The notes: generated from the letters alone by a model not told the origin. A stretch of 64,000 nucleotides of DNA from Ancylobacter vacuolatus (GCF_030813595.1 NZ_JAUSUH010000008.1:154501-218500), one strand, 5' to 3'. Shown: positions 1 through 9,993, counted from the stretch's first letter. Program-made: numbers and translations.

Positions 1-1
1 G

Positions 2-499
2 CTCGACGGCATCGAGCTGTCCTTCGCCGGCAGTGCCGGCGGCGCGCGCGTGCCCTGCCGGCAGGAACAGCTGGAGCAGGTGCTGATCAATCTGGTGCTG
101 AACGCGCGCGATGCCATCCGCGCGCGCCGCCAGGAGAAGCCGGACTGCTCCGGCCGCATCGCCATTACCATCGAACGCCGCGAGATGGAGGGGCGGCGCT
201 GGGTCCTCGTCACCGTGCGGGACAATGGCGGGGGCATCCCCGGGGCGGCGATCGGCAAGATCTTCCAGCCCTTCTTCACCACCAAGCCGCCGGGCCAGGG
301 AACGGGGCTGGGCTTGTCGGTCAGCTTCGGCATTATCCGCGAGTATGGCGGCACGCTCGCCGTCGCCAATGTCGAGGACGGCGCGCTGTTCACCATCGCC
401 CTTCCCGAGGTTGCGGCGCAGACACAGGAGGATGTGGCGGGAGCCGCCTTGGTGCCGCCAGCCCGGCGAAGCGAGCCTGAGACAAGCTCCGGTAGCTAG
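2..499 (+). CDS. Sensor histidine kinase, C-terminal ATPase part (5' end outside window)
   Basis: This is the ATP-binding end of a two-component sensor kinase; the reading frame is already open at base 2, so the sensor and dimerisation parts lie outside the window. Numbering from the in-frame GTG at 50, the N box is seen as NLVLNARDA (14-22), the G1 box as DNGGGIP (58-64), the F box as FQPFFTTK (72-79) and the G2 box as GQGTGLGLS (82-90). Order and spacing fit the HATPase_c fold of hybrid or NtrB-like kinases. No receiver domain follows; the protein ends about 60 residues after G2. The partner regulator and signal cannot be told. The soluble chemoreceptor downstream starts 56 bp later, so the two may share a transcript. 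Confidence 0.9.
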   Translation, partial: LDGIELSFAGSAGGARVPCRQEQLEQVLINLVLNARDAIRARRQEKPDCSGRIAITIERREMEGRRWVLVTVRDNGGGIPGAAIGKIFQPFFTTKPPGQGTGLGLSVSFGIIREYGGTLAVANVEDGALFTIALPEVAAQTQEDVAGAALVPPARRSEPETSSGS

Positions 500-555
500 C
501 CAGAGGAGCCGTCCTGACAGTCCCGGACCGGCAATTGTCCCGACCGGAGATCGGT

Positions 556-2031
556 ATGAGCTCAGCTTCCCCTTATTTTCTTAAACGCCGCTCCCCGGCG
601 CGCGGCTTCGACGCCGCGCTGCTGGACGACTTGCCCGCCGCCGTCCTGATGTGCGACCCGCAGACCGGACAGATCGACTATGCCAATGCCCGCGCGCGGG
701 CTCTGTTTGAGACCATCCGTCAGGTGCTGCCGGGCGCGCCGGCGCAGCTCGCCGGTGCCTCGCTGGCGCTGTTCGCTCTCGATCTCGGCCCGAAGGGCGA
801 GCGCCTCGCCCGCCACGATCTGATGCCGCTCAAGGCCGATGTGGCCATTGGCGGCGAGACCCTGCGCTTCGCCATCACGCCGATCCGCAATGCGCGGGGC
901 GACTATGTCCACGCCCAGGTGGTGTGGAGCGTGGAGACCGCCACGCTCGCCACCGAGGCGAAGATCCGGCGCCTGATGCAGATGGTCGATCAGATGCCGA
1001 TCAACGTTATGACGTGCTCGCTCGACGGGTTCATCGTCGACTACGCCAACCGCACCAGCCTCGACACGCTGGCCCGCATCGAGCAGCATCTGCCGATCAA
1101 GGCCTCCGAGCTGGTCGGCTCGTCGATCGACGTCTTCCACAAGAAGCCGGAAATGCAGCGGCACATGCTGGCCGACGCCTCGCGCCTGCCGCACACGGCG
1201 CGCATCCAGGTCGGCCCGGAAACGCTCAATCTCAGCGTCTCGGCGCTGATGACCCCCGATGGGCGCTATGACGGCCCCATGCTCACCTGGGCGCTCATCA
1301 CCGACACGGTGAAGGTCGCCTCCAGCGTCACCGCTGTCATCAACGAGATGAACCAGTCCTCCTCGGCGATGGAGCACGCCAGCGCCGAGCTCGACGGCCT
1401 CACCCGCCAGAGCGAGGAGATGACATCCTCGGTGGCGGCGGCGGCGGTCGAGATGTCGATGTCGTTCAGCGAGGTCTCCAAGCAGATCCGCAACGCCACC
1501 GACATGACGGCGCAGGCGGCCGAGCGCGCCACCTCGGCCGACGGGCTGGTCAGCGGACTGGTGGAGAGCATCGAGCGCATCGGCAATATCTCGGCGATGA
1601 TCGAGCGCATCGCTTCGCAGACCAACCTCCTCGCCCTCAACGCCGCCATCGAGGCGGCCCGCGTCGGCGATGCCGGCAAGGGCTTCGCGGTGGTGGCTTC
1701 CGAGGTGAAGGAACTCGCGCTGCAGACCGCCAATGCCACCAAGGAAATCAGCACCCAGGTCGACGCGGTGCAGCGGGCCAGCAGCGATGCGGCGCGGGCG
1801 GTGAACGAGATCACCCACAGCGTCGGCACCCTGCGCGACGTGTTCACCACCCTTTCCGCCGCTGTCGAGGAGCAGAGCGTCACCAATGGCTCGGTGACGC
1901 AGAGCATCGATGGCGTCTCGCGCATTTCCGGCCAGATCCGGGGCACGGCTGGCCAGATCGAACAGGTGTCTGACGCGGTGTCCGCCCTTGGTGGGCGGCT
2001 GCGCGAGGAAGTGAAGGTGCTGACCGCCTGA
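556..2031 (+). CDS. Soluble methyl-accepting chemotaxis-type protein with two PAS-like domains
   Basis: 491 residues. Two PAS-like repeats (about 20-125 and 140-245; each has a D-LPxxVLxC / [13 protein letters not shown] start and an 'xYANxR' core) precede an MCP signalling domain (about 255-490). The conserved hairpin tip [20 protein letters not shown] and the CheA/CheW contact stretch [11 protein letters not shown] are intact. No hydrophobic membrane segment is visible, so this is a cytoplasmic receptor sensing an internal signal, perhaps redox or a bound cofactor through PAS (inference). An in-frame TTG lies at 535. I prefer ATG 556, which has GGAGA 6-10 bases upstream. Two terminator-like hairpins follow the stop, which suggests it ends its transcript. 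No other chemotaxis gene is in the window. Confidence 0.9.
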   Translation: MSSASPYFLKRRSPARGFDAALLDDLPAAVLMCDPQTGQIDYANARARALFETIRQVLPGAPAQLAGASLALFALDLGPKGERLARHDLMPLKADVAIGGETLRFAITPIRNARGDYVHAQVVWSVETATLATEAKIRRLMQMVDQMPINVMTCSLDGFIVDYANRTSLDTLARIEQHLPIKASELVGSSIDVFHKKPEMQRHMLADASRLPHTARIQVGPETLNLSVSALMTPDGRYDGPMLTWALITDTVKVASSVTAVINEMNQSSSAMEHASAELDGLTRQSEEMTSSVAAAAVEMSMSFSEVSKQIRNATDMTAQAAERATSADGLVSGLVESIERIGNISAMIERIASQTNLLALNAAIEAARVGDAGKGFAVVASEVKELALQTANATKEISTQVDAVQRASSDAARAVNEITHSVGTLRDVFTTLSAAVEEQSVTNGSVTQSIDGVSRISGQIRGTAGQIEQVSDAVSALGGRLREEVKVLTA

Positions 2032-2081
2032 TCGAGATGCGGGCCGGGCACCCGCGATCCTTTTCTCCCTGAACTCCCCGC

Positions 2082-2109
2082 AAGGGCCGGCTCGCGCCGG
2101 CCCTTTTTT
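2082..2109 (+). terminator. Strong intrinsic terminator after the chemoreceptor
   Basis: A perfect 8-bp GC stem, GGGCCGGC (2084-2091) and GCCGGCCC (2096-2103), with a TCGC loop, is followed by six T. AA before the stem can pair with the first Ts, so it may also act weakly on the other strand. Confidence 0.85.
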
Positions 2110-2145
2110 CGCGTCGCAACGACGGCCTCGTCGCCACGCGGAAGC

Positions 2146-2177
2146 CCGGCCGGCGGCGGCGGGCCGGAACTTTTTTT
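2146..2177 (+). terminator. Possible second terminator in tandem
   Basis: CCGGCC (2146-2151) and GGCCGG (2162-2167) can pair around a 10-base loop and are followed by AAC and seven T. It is weaker than the hairpin 40 bp upstream and may be a backup terminator. Confidence 0.4.
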
Positions 2178-2197
2178 CGCGCGCGCGCGTTCTGCGA

Positions 2198-2221
2198 GCG
2201 GCCCTTCACGCGGCCCTTCAC
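2198..2221. repeat. 12-bp tandem duplication
   Basis: GCGGCCCTTCAC occurs twice, head to tail, directly upstream of the small gene at 2234. It may affect the leader of that gene; nothing more can be said. Confidence 0.7.
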
Positions 2222-2233
2222 GCGAGAGCATCC

Positions 2234-2482
2234 ATGTCCGAGAGCTATTGGGACGCCTGTTTTGATCGCCCCTTGCCGACGCGCGAGGGGCGCCATCTGC
2301 GCACGCTGCGCGATGCCTATGAGTTCATTCGGGCACGCTGCGCCTATCCCGGCCATCCGCTGGCGACGGCCACGCTCAGTGCGCTGCACGTTGCGGCGCA
2401 GAGCGGCGGCTCGCCCGAGGCGCGCCGCGCGCAGGAGCGCACCGCCCGCCTGATGCGGATCAACCGCTGGGGCGGACACTGA
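2234..2482 (+). CDS. Small protein of unknown function, possibly DUF982-like
   Basis: 82 residues, no signal peptide or membrane segment, basic at the C-terminus. The order 'LRTLRDAYEFI ... A...AL..A...GSPEARRAQERTARL' recalls the short DUF982 proteins common in rhizobia, but this is a resemblance by eye only. The codon use looks like that of the neighbours. It sits alone between the terminators of the chemoreceptor gene and glgX, with only GAGAG as a weak ribosome site. It may be the first gene of the glycogen/trehalose transcript, since only 108 bp separate it from glgX. Confidence 0.55.
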   Translation: MSESYWDACFDRPLPTREGRHLRTLRDAYEFIRARCAYPGHPLATATLSALHVAAQSGGSPEARRAQERTARLMRINRWGGH

Positions 2483-2590
2483 CGTCATTGCTGGCGCCGC
2501 TCCCGAAGCCACCCCTGGCGATGCGCCGGCTCGGTGCGCCGCGTAGGCCCTTTTTCCTTGCCTTTCTCCCTCCTGACGGTGAACCCCATC

Positions 2591-4654
2591 ATGCGCAAGA
2601 TACTGCCTGGCTCCGCCTTTCCGCTCGGCGTGACGGTCGACGGAAGAGGGACGAATTTTGCGCTGTTCTCCGACAATGCGGTCGGGGTGACGCTGTGCCT
2701 GTTCGATCGCTATGGCGAGACCGAGCTGGAGCGGATCGACCTGCACGAATGCACCAACGGCGTCTGGCACTGCTATCTCCCCGGCGTCGGGCGCGGCCAG
2801 GTCTATGGCTGGCGCGTGCATGGGCCGTGGGCGCCGGAGGCGGGCCATCGCTTCAACCCGAACAAGCTGCTGCTTGATCCCTATGCCCGCATGCTGGTGG
2901 GCGACATCAAGTGGCATGACGCGCTCTATGGCTACACGATCGGCGCCGGCGACGACGCCGACCTGATCATGGACGAGCGCGACAGCGCCGCCTTCATGCC
3001 GAAGGCCCGCGTCGTCGCCGGCACGCCGATGGCCGCGACCCAGCACCCGCGCATCTCCTGGGCCAAGACGGTCATCTATGAGGGCCATGTGCGCGGGTTG
3101 ACCATGCGCCACCCGCTGGTGCCGGAATCGATCCGCGGCACCTTCACCGCGCTCAGCCAGCCGGAGTTCATCGACTACATCGCCAAGCTCGGCGTCACCG
3201 CGGTGGAGCTGCTGCCGGTGCATGCCTTCACCCAGGACCGGCATCTGCTGGACCGGGGCCTCGCCAATTACTGGGGCTACAACACGCTGAACTTCTTCGC
3301 GCCGGAGCCGCGCTATCTCGGCGAGGACGGGCTCGACGCCATCGGCGAGGCGGTGGACCGGCTGCACCAGGCGGGAATCGAGATCATTCTCGACGTGGTC
3401 TACAACCACACCTGCGAGGGCAACCATCTCGGCCCCACTTTGTCGTTCAAGGGCATCGACAACGCCTCCTATTATCGGCTGCTGCCCGGCAATGGCCGCT
3501 ACTATGACGACCTCACCGGCTGCGGCAACTCGGTCAACACCGACCATCCGCGCGTGCTGCAGATGGTGATGGACTCACTTCGCATGTGGGCTTCGGTCTA
3601 CGGCATTGATGGGTTCCGCTTCGATCTCGCCACCACGCTCGGCCGCCGGCCAGAGGGTTTCGATTCCGGCCACGCCTTCTTCAACGCCATTCTGCAGGAC
3701 CCCACCCTAGGCGGGCTCAAGCTGATCGCCGAGCCGTGGGATGTCGGCCCCGGCGGCTACCAGCTCGGCGCGTTCCCGCCCGGCTTCTCGGAGTGGAACG
3801 GCGACTACCGCGACACGGTGCGCGAGTTCTGGTGCGGCTCGGAAGGGCTGTTGCCGAGCTTCGCCACCCGCTTCGCCGCCTCGCAGGACATCTTCTCGGA
3901 AGGGCGCCGCCGGCCGTGGTCGAGCCTCAACTTCATCACCGCCCATGACGGCTTCACCCTGCACGACCTCGTCACGTACAACGACAAGCACAATGAGGCC
4001 AATGGCGAGGACAACCGCGACGGCCACGACGACAACAAGAGCTGGAACTGCGGCGTCGAGGGCGAGACCGACGATCCCGCCATCAACGCGCTCCGCCGCC
4101 GGCAGAAGCGCAATTTGATCGCCACGCTGTTCCTCAGCCAGGGCGTGCCGATGCTGCTTGCCGGCGACGAGCGTTCCAACTCGCAGGGCGGCAATAACAA
4201 CGCCTATTGCCAGGACAACGAGATCGGCTGGGTCGACTGGTCGGATGACGACCCGGAGCTGCCGGAATTCGTCGCCCGCCTCGCCGAGATCCGCAAGACC
4301 CATTCCTGCCTCTCGCGCCCGGAATTCCTCACCGGCTCGCGCAACGAGATGGGCCAGCCCGATGTCGCCTGGTTCAACAATGGCGGCACCCGCATGAGCG
4401 AGGAGAACTGGTCCGACCCGCACTCGAAATGCATCACCCTGCGCCTCGCCCCGGTGCTGCCGGAGGAGCCTTCGCTGGTGATCATGCTCAACGCCTCGCA
4501 TGTCGACGTCGATTTCGTCGCCCCGCCGGTGCAGTCCGGGCGCTGGGAGGCGATCCTCGCCACCGGCGACGACCTCGAAGGCTCCAGCCTTGAGGGCGGT
4601 GGAAGCTTCGGCGTGCCGGGCCGCACGCTCATCGTCTGGGAATGGCGCGCATGA
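2591..4654 (+). CDS. glgX: Glycogen debranching enzyme GlgX
   Basis: 687 residues, within the usual 650-750 range. It hydrolyses alpha-1,6 branches of phosphorylase-trimmed glycogen in the cytoplasm. The N-terminal CBM48-like domain (about 5-150) starts PGSAFPLGVTVDGRGTNFA. The GH13 barrel shows region I DVVYNHT (about 267), region II GFRFDLATT with the catalytic Asp (about 340), region III IAEPWD with the catalytic Glu (about 378) and region IV TAHDG (about 449). An in-frame start at 2534 would add 19 residues; ATG 2591 begins at the conserved KILPGSAFPLG motif and is chosen. The stop overlaps the treZ start as ATGA, so GlgX and TreZ are translationally coupled. Its products, linear maltodextrins, are the substrate of TreY and TreZ next door. 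Confidence 0.95.
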   Translation: MRKILPGSAFPLGVTVDGRGTNFALFSDNAVGVTLCLFDRYGETELERIDLHECTNGVWHCYLPGVGRGQVYGWRVHGPWAPEAGHRFNPNKLLLDPYARMLVGDIKWHDALYGYTIGAGDDADLIMDERDSAAFMPKARVVAGTPMAATQHPRISWAKTVIYEGHVRGLTMRHPLVPESIRGTFTALSQPEFIDYIAKLGVTAVELLPVHAFTQDRHLLDRGLANYWGYNTLNFFAPEPRYLGEDGLDAIGEAVDRLHQAGIEIILDVVYNHTCEGNHLGPTLSFKGIDNASYYRLLPGNGRYYDDLTGCGNSVNTDHPRVLQMVMDSLRMWASVYGIDGFRFDLATTLGRRPEGFDSGHAFFNAILQDPTLGGLKLIAEPWDVGPGGYQLGAFPPGFSEWNGDYRDTVREFWCGSEGLLPSFATRFAASQDIFSEGRRRPWSSLNFITAHDGFTLHDLVTYNDKHNEANGEDNRDGHDDNKSWNCGVEGETDDPAINALRRRQKRNLIATLFLSQGVPMLLAGDERSNSQGGNNNAYCQDNEIGWVDWSDDDPELPEFVARLAEIRKTHSCLSRPEFLTGSRNEMGQPDVAWFNNGGTRMSEENWSDPHSKCITLRLAPVLPEEPSLVIMLNASHVDVDFVAPPVQSGRWEAILATGDDLEGSSLEGGGSFGVPGRTLIVWEWRA

Positions 4655-6429
4655 ACAGCCCCCGCTTCGGACCGATCCTCGACGGCACGGCCACAAGCTT
4701 CCGCCTCTACGCGCCGGATGCGGACCATGTGAGCGTGGAGATCGACGGCACCGCGCCCAGGGCGATGGAGAAGGACGGCGATGGCTTCTTCATCGCCGCC
4801 GTCGACGGGCTCGGTGCGGGCACGCGCTATCGCTTCCGCATCGGTGACGGGGAGGGGGCGGTCGCCGTCCCCGATCCCGCCTCGCGCGGGCAGGCGGAAG
4901 ATGCCGATGGCTGGAGCCTTACACCGGCGCCGGTCGCCATGTCGGCGGGCGGCGCCTCCCGCCCCTGGCACGAGGCTGTCATCGCCGAGATGCATGTCGG
5001 CACGGCCACTCCGGAAGGCACGTTCCGGGCGCTGATCGAGCGGCTCGACCATTTCCGCGATGCGGGCTTCACCGTGATCGAGCTGATGCCGGTCGCCGAT
5101 TTTCCCGGCCGCCGCAACTGGGGCTATGACGGGGTGCTGCTCTACGCCCCCGACACCGCCTATGGCACGCCGGACGATCTGCGCGCCCTTATCGCTGCCG
5201 CCCATGAGCGCGGGCTCGGCGTGATGCTGGATGTCGTCTACAACCATTTCGGCCCGAGCGGGAACTACCTGCCGCTCTATGCCAAATCGTTCTTCCGCGA
5301 GGACATACACACCCCCTGGGGCCCGGCGATCGACCTGGAGAACCCCATCGTGCGGGCGTTCTTCACCGAGAACGCCGCCTATTGGCTGCGCGATTTCGGT
5401 TTTGACGGGCTGCGCTTCGACGCGGTGCATGCGCTCGCCACCGCCGGCGCCGAGACTTTCCTGCGCGAGATCGCGGCCGCCTGCCGCGCGGTGCGCCCGG
5501 AGGCGTGGCTGGTGTTGGAGAACCACGACAACATTGCCGGCTGGCTGACCCGCGAGGAGCATCTGTTCACCGCGCAGTGGAACGATGACTGGCACCACGC
5601 CTTCCATGTGCTCGGCAGCGGCGAGCGCACCGGCTATTACGCCCCCTATGCCGGGGACGCGGTTGCCTCCGCCGGGCGGGCCCTCGCCGAGGGCTTCGTC
5701 TTCCAGGGCGAACCCTATCCGGGCGAGGGCGGCCATCCGCGCGGCACGCCCTGCGCTGATCTCGCCCCAGACGCCTTTGTCAGCTTCGTGCAAAATCACG
5801 ACCATATCGGCAACCGCCCGCTAGGCGACCGTCTGGCGGCGACTCTGGCACAGGAGCGGCTGGCCTTTCTGCGCTTCGTGCTGATGCTCTCGCCGGAAAT
5901 CCCCCTGCTGTTCCAGGGCGAGGAGGCGCTGCTGCCCACGCCCTTCCCGTTCTTCTGCGATTTTGAGGGCGAATTGGCGGACGCGGTGCGCAAGGGCCGC
6001 CGCAGTGAGTTCGCCGATTTCTTCGACGCCCATGGCGAGAGTTTCCCCGACCCGCTGAGCGAGGCGACCTTCTTTTCCGCCAAGCTGAAGGCCGAGGACA
6101 TGCGCACCCCGCAGGCGCGGGCCGAGCTCGACGCCTTCCACCGTCTGGCCGAGCAGCGCCGCCGTCTGGTCTGGCCGCTCACCGCCAGCCCCTATCGCGG
6201 CAGCGAGCTGAGCCGGACCGGGGAGGCTCTGCGCGTCGCCTGGCACTATGGCGCCGGCACGCTGGTAATGGTGCTGAATGGAGGCAAGGGCCGCGTGCGG
6301 ATCGACCCGCAGACCAGCCTTCCCGGCATGCCGGCGGGCGCCAGCATTGGCGGCGTGATCCACGAGGCGGAAGGGCAGCTGACGCTCGACCCCTTCGCCG
6401 CCGCCCTCTGGAGCCTTGCCCGCGCATGA
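4651..6429 (+). CDS. treZ: Malto-oligosyltrehalose trehalohydrolase TreZ
   Basis: 592 residues. It cleaves the trehalose end from malto-oligosyltrehalose made by TreY. An N-terminal beta-sandwich (about 1-95) is followed by a GH13 barrel with DVVYNHFGPSGNY (about 193), GLRFDAVHA (about 253), VLENHDN (about 288) and VQNHDHIGNR (about 380); the last motif is typical of TreZ rather than of branching enzyme. ATG 4642 is also in frame, but ATG 4651 makes the usual 4-base ATGA overlap with the glgX stop and is preferred. The 3' end overlaps treY in the same way. With GlgX it forms a compact glycogen-to-trehalose operon, expected to serve osmotic or desiccation tolerance and carbon storage turnover. 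Confidence 0.95.
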   Translation: MNSPRFGPILDGTATSFRLYAPDADHVSVEIDGTAPRAMEKDGDGFFIAAVDGLGAGTRYRFRIGDGEGAVAVPDPASRGQAEDADGWSLTPAPVAMSAGGASRPWHEAVIAEMHVGTATPEGTFRALIERLDHFRDAGFTVIELMPVADFPGRRNWGYDGVLLYAPDTAYGTPDDLRALIAAAHERGLGVMLDVVYNHFGPSGNYLPLYAKSFFREDIHTPWGPAIDLENPIVRAFFTENAAYWLRDFGFDGLRFDAVHALATAGAETFLREIAAACRAVRPEAWLVLENHDNIAGWLTREEHLFTAQWNDDWHHAFHVLGSGERTGYYAPYAGDAVASAGRALAEGFVFQGEPYPGEGGHPRGTPCADLAPDAFVSFVQNHDHIGNRPLGDRLAATLAQERLAFLRFVLMLSPEIPLLFQGEEALLPTPFPFFCDFEGELADAVRKGRRSEFADFFDAHGESFPDPLSEATFFSAKLKAEDMRTPQARAELDAFHRLAEQRRRLVWPLTASPYRGSELSRTGEALRVAWHYGAGTLVMVLNGGKGRVRIDPQTSLPGMPAGASIGGVIHEAEGQLTLDPFAAALWSLARA

Positions 6430-8972
6430 ACCCCGCCCTCCGCGCCACCTATCGCTTCCAGTTCCATCGCGGCTTCACCTTTGCCGATGCGCAGGCGCTG
6501 GTGCCCTACCTCGCCGATCTGGGCGTGAGTCACCTCTATGCCTCGCCGATCACCACGGCGGTGCCGGGCTCGACCCATGGCTATGACGTCGCCGACCCGA
6601 CCCGGATCAACCCGGAGCTGGGCGGGGAGGAGGGTTTTGAGGCTCTCGCCGGCGCGCTGGCGGCGCGGGGCATGGGCGTGGTGCTCGACATCGTGCCGAA
6701 CCACATGGCGGCCTCCAGCCACAACCCGTTCTGGCTCGACATGATGGAAGCCGGCCCGGGCTCGGCCGCCGCCCGCGTGTTCGACGTGAAATGGGAAAGC
6801 GGCCGGCTGCTGCTGCCGGTGCTGGGCGATCCGCTGAAGGCGACGCTGGAGGCCGGGGCGCTGTCGCTGCGCGCCGATTACGAGATCGGGCGCGTCAATG
6901 TCGCCTATGCCGACCACGTCTTTCCGCTGCGGGCGCAGACCGTGGCGGGGCTGCTGCGCGCGGCCGGCCTCGCTGCCGCTGCCGACTGCTTCGCCGTGGT
7001 GGAGGGCGGATCGGACGATACCGGAAGAGGCGCGGCCCGCGCCGTGCTCACCGGCCTCGACGCCGCCGCGCGCCAGGCGCTGGAGGCGGCGCTGGCGCAA
7101 GCGGACCTCGCCGCGGTGCTGGAGGCGCAGCACTGGCGCCTCGCCTGGTGGCGCACGGCGGCGCATGATCTCAATTACCGCCGCTTCTTCAACATCACCG
7201 ATCTCGCCGGCGTGCGGGTGGAGGACCCCGAGGTGTTCGACCTCGTGCACCGCCTGCCGCTGGAGCTGATCCGGCGCGGGCTGGTCCACGGGCTGCGGAT
7301 CGACCATATTGACGGGCTGGTCGATCCCGCCGGCTATTGCGCTCGGCTGCGGGCAGCGGTGGGGCCTGATGTGCCGCTGCTGGTCGAGAAGATATTGGAG
7401 CCGGGCGAGGTGCTGCGTCCCTGGCCGATCGAGGGCACTACCGGCTATGAGCGGCTGAACGACATCAACGCGCTTTTCGTCGACCCGGAGGGCTATGGCG
7501 CCTTCGAGGCGGCGCTGCGGGCGCGTCACCTTCTCGTCGGCGCGCTGCCGGAGCGGCTGGCGAGCGCCAAGCGGCAGGTGCTGGAAGCGAGCCTCAAGGC
7601 CGAGGTCGACATTCTGGCCATGCTCGCGCGCGAGGGGCTGGACGCGGCCATGACCGCCGGCGACCTCACCGACACGGCGATCCGCGACGGCGTGGTGGCG
7701 CTGCTCGCTCATTGCCCGGTCTATCGCTCCTATGCGACGCCTGCTGGCCATGCGCCCGAAGATGTCGCGATCTGGCAGGAAATCCGCACCCGGATCGACG
7801 CCACGGAGAACCCGTTGACCGCTGCGGCGGCCGCGCTGCTGCTCGATCGGCTGGAGAGCCCGGAGCGGCCGAGCGACCATGAATTCCGCTCGCGCTTCCA
7901 GCAGCTCAGCGGCCCTGCCATGGCCAAGGGCTTCGAGGATACCGAGCTTTACCGCTTTCCGGTGCTGCTCTGCGCCAATGAAGTCGGCGGCAGCCTCGAC
8001 CATCCCGCCCGCAGCGCGCAGGAGTTGCACGCGCTTTATGAGGCGCGCGCCAAAGACGGCGCGGCCGACCTCATCCCGCTGGCAACGCATGACACCAAGC
8101 GCGGCCCCGGCCCGCGCGCCCGCCTCGCCGCGCTGAGCGGCAGGCCCGAGGCGTGGCTGGCGTTCTGCGAGGCGGCGGAGGCGCTCACGGTCCCGCTGCG
8201 GCGCGAGGAGGCGGGCATTGTTATGCCCGACGCGCTCGATGCGCATATGATCCTGCAGACGCTGGTTTCCGCCTGGCCGATCACGCCTGAGCGGATGGAA
8301 ACCTATCTCACCAAGGCGCTGCGCGAGGCCAAGCGCCACAGCAATTGGGAAACCCCGAACGAGGCCTATGAAGCGGCGAGCCTCGGCTTTGCCCGGGCGC
8401 TGGTCGAGGCGCCGGAGGCGGCGGAATTCCGCGCCCGGCTCGAGGCGTTCGTGGCCGCGCTTGCCCCTGCCGGGCGGCTTGTTGCGCTCGGCCAGCTTAT
8501 TCTCCAGCACACGCTTCCGGGCACGCCCGACATCTATCAGGGCACGGAGTTTCGCGATTTCTCGCTGGTCGACCCCGACAACCGCCGCCCGGTGGACTGG
8601 GCGGCACGGGCACAGGCGCTGGCGGGGCAGGCCGCCGCGCTCGACCCCGACGATGCCGCCATTTTCCAGCTGACGCGGGACCTGCTGGCGCTACGCGCGC
8701 GCAACCCGGCGCTGATGCGCGGCGATTATCGCCGGCTTGACATCGCGCCCTCGGCCGCGCCCTCGCCCTGGGGCTGGTTCGGCTTCGAGCGCCGGCACGG
8801 GGAGCATGCCGTGCGGGTGGTGCTGCCGACCCGTATCCCGGAGCCGGGCGCGCCGCTGGACGACCTGACCGAATGGCTTGGCGAGTGGCTCGGCGAGGGC
8901 TGGCGGCCGCTGGAGGGCCACGCCCTCAGCGCCGACATGCCGTTCCTACTGGCGGAAAGCGGGCCGGCGTGA
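6426..8972 (+). CDS. treY: Malto-oligosyltrehalose synthase TreY
   Basis: 848 residues, somewhat above the usual 700-830 length. It isomerises the terminal alpha-1,4 link of a maltodextrin to alpha-1,1. It opens with ATYRFQFHRGFTFADA and has YASPITTAVPGSTHGYDV (about 38-56), DIVPNHMA (about 88), GLRIDHIDGL (about 289) and TTGYERLNDIN (about 338), the last being a TreY hallmark. Late conserved blocks include THDTKR and GTPDIYQGTEFRDFSLVDPDNRRPVD. ATG 6426 overlaps the treZ stop by four bases. The gene ends three bases before the convergent membrane-protein gene, leaving no room for a terminator of its own. Confidence 0.95.
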   Translation: MNPALRATYRFQFHRGFTFADAQALVPYLADLGVSHLYASPITTAVPGSTHGYDVADPTRINPELGGEEGFEALAGALAARGMGVVLDIVPNHMAASSHNPFWLDMMEAGPGSAAARVFDVKWESGRLLLPVLGDPLKATLEAGALSLRADYEIGRVNVAYADHVFPLRAQTVAGLLRAAGLAAAADCFAVVEGGSDDTGRGAARAVLTGLDAAARQALEAALAQADLAAVLEAQHWRLAWWRTAAHDLNYRRFFNITDLAGVRVEDPEVFDLVHRLPLELIRRGLVHGLRIDHIDGLVDPAGYCARLRAAVGPDVPLLVEKILEPGEVLRPWPIEGTTGYERLNDINALFVDPEGYGAFEAALRARHLLVGALPERLASAKRQVLEASLKAEVDILAMLAREGLDAAMTAGDLTDTAIRDGVVALLAHCPVYRSYATPAGHAPEDVAIWQEIRTRIDATENPLTAAAAALLLDRLESPERPSDHEFRSRFQQLSGPAMAKGFEDTELYRFPVLLCANEVGGSLDHPARSAQELHALYEARAKDGAADLIPLATHDTKRGPGPRARLAALSGRPEAWLAFCEAAEALTVPLRREEAGIVMPDALDAHMILQTLVSAWPITPERMETYLTKALREAKRHSNWETPNEAYEAASLGFARALVEAPEAAEFRARLEAFVAALAPAGRLVALGQLILQHTLPGTPDIYQGTEFRDFSLVDPDNRRPVDWAARAQALAGQAAALDPDDAAIFQLTRDLLALRARNPALMRGDYRRLDIAPSAAPSPWGWFGFERRHGEHAVRVVLPTRIPEPGAPLDDLTEWLGEWLGEGWRPLEGHALSADMPFLLAESGPA

Positions 8973-8975
8973 GGG

Positions 8976-9956
8976 TCAGCCCCTCGGCGCCTTGAAGAAG
9001 GCGAACACGCCGATCACGCTGCGCAGCGCGATCCAGCCGATGATGACGTTGCCGGCGATGAACAGCACCAGCGCCATCTGCGTCACCGGTTCGCCCGCGC
9101 CCTGTTCCGTGAGTTTCAGCGCCGCGAGTGGCAGGGTGGCGACGCCGAAGGTGTAGCCCCAGGCGCCGGGACCGAAGGGCTGCTGGCGCAGCCAGGGCAC
9201 AAGTCGCGCCATCACCAGCGCGAGAAAACAGCCATAGCCGAACAGAGCGAGCGCCACCTTGTCCGCCGGGCCCGGCGCCAGCGAGAGATAGGCGACGCAG
9301 GCGACCGCCGGCGGCGCCAGTTCCATGCCGAGGCTGGAGCGCTGCGCGGCCGGCAGCGCGTGCTGGAACAGGCGGGTGAGGAACACCGATTCCATCGACA
9401 GCCACGACATCACCCCCATGCCGAAGAACATCCAGCCGAGCGCCGTCTGGCCGAAGGTGGCGCAGGCGATGGCGCCGACCAGCCCGCCGCCAACGGTGGG
9501 GAGATAGAGGATCGGCGTCACCTCCTGCGGCATGCGACCGCCCTGCCACAGGCCGCCGACGCTCCAGGCGGCGTAAAGGACAACGCCCGACGCTCCCAGA
9601 ATGAACAGGCTCCAGCCGAGCAGTGGCACATGCGGGCCGATGGCGATGGCGGCGATCAGGGTGGAAACCGGCGCCAGCGCGGCGATGAGCCCTTGGGCGG
9701 GGTGGTTCAGCTCCGCGCGCGCCGCGCCGGAATGGATCAGCCATTTCAAGGCGTAGAGAACGCTCCAGAGCAGCCAGAGCCCGAAGGCGAGCACCGCCAG
9801 GCTCTCGCCGATCAGGACCGGCGCCCCCCAGAGCCTCGTCGCCATGCGCCAGCCATTGGCGAGGCCGCCAATGCCGAGAACACTGCCGAAGAACATCGGG
9901 CGCATATGAAGGAGGAAGGACGTCACGATGGGCACCTGTCGCTTGAGGCGCGACAC
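8976..9956 (-). CDS. TDT/SLAC1 (TehA-type) membrane transporter
   Basis: 326 residues and about ten hydrophobic segments. The repeated '...GVVLYAAW...PILYLPTVGGGLVGAIA...' pattern and the FGVATLPLAAL stretch near the C-terminus are those of the tellurite-resistance/dicarboxylate transporter (TDT, SLAC1) family, whose members carry anions such as tellurite, chloride, sulfite or C4-dicarboxylates across the inner membrane. The substrate is not evident. It starts at GTG 9956 with GGGG 4-7 bases upstream; an ATG 16 codons further in is possible. It is convergent with treY and lies 37 bp downstream of phnE on the same strand, so read-through from the phosphonate operon is possible. Confidence 0.8.
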   Translation of the reverse strand: MSRLKRQVPIVTSFLLHMRPMFFGSVLGIGGLANGWRMATRLWGAPVLIGESLAVLAFGLWLLWSVLYALKWLIHSGAARAELNHPAQGLIAALAPVSTLIAAIAIGPHVPLLGWSLFILGASGVVLYAAWSVGGLWQGGRMPQEVTPILYLPTVGGGLVGAIACATFGQTALGWMFFGMGVMSWLSMESVFLTRLFQHALPAAQRSSLGMELAPPAVACVAYLSLAPGPADKVALALFGYGCFLALVMARLVPWLRQQPFGPGAWGYTFGVATLPLAALKLTEQGAGEPVTQMALVLFIAGNVIIGWIALRSVIGVFAFFKAPRG

Positions 9957-9970
9957 TTACCCCAGAGTGA

Positions 9971-9991
9971 GGGCGGAATGCACCTCCGCCC
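9971..9991 (-). terminator. Hairpin at the end of the phnDCE operon
   Basis: A 7-bp stem, GGGCGGA (9971-9977) and TCCGCCC (9985-9991), lies three bases past the phnE stop. No T run follows, so it may stabilise the mRNA end more than terminate. Confidence 0.4.
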
Positions 9992-9993
9992 GC

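Noticed and set aside
562..1818. Long minus-strand open frame opposite the chemoreceptor gene
   Set aside because: His/Arg/Gly-rich composition of an antisense shadow in GC-rich DNA; the plus-strand frame has clear PAS and MCP motifs.
6246..8510. 754-codon minus-strand open frame opposite treY
   Set aside because: Repetitive Arg/Ala/Gln-rich translation without motifs; TreY on the other strand is fully conserved.
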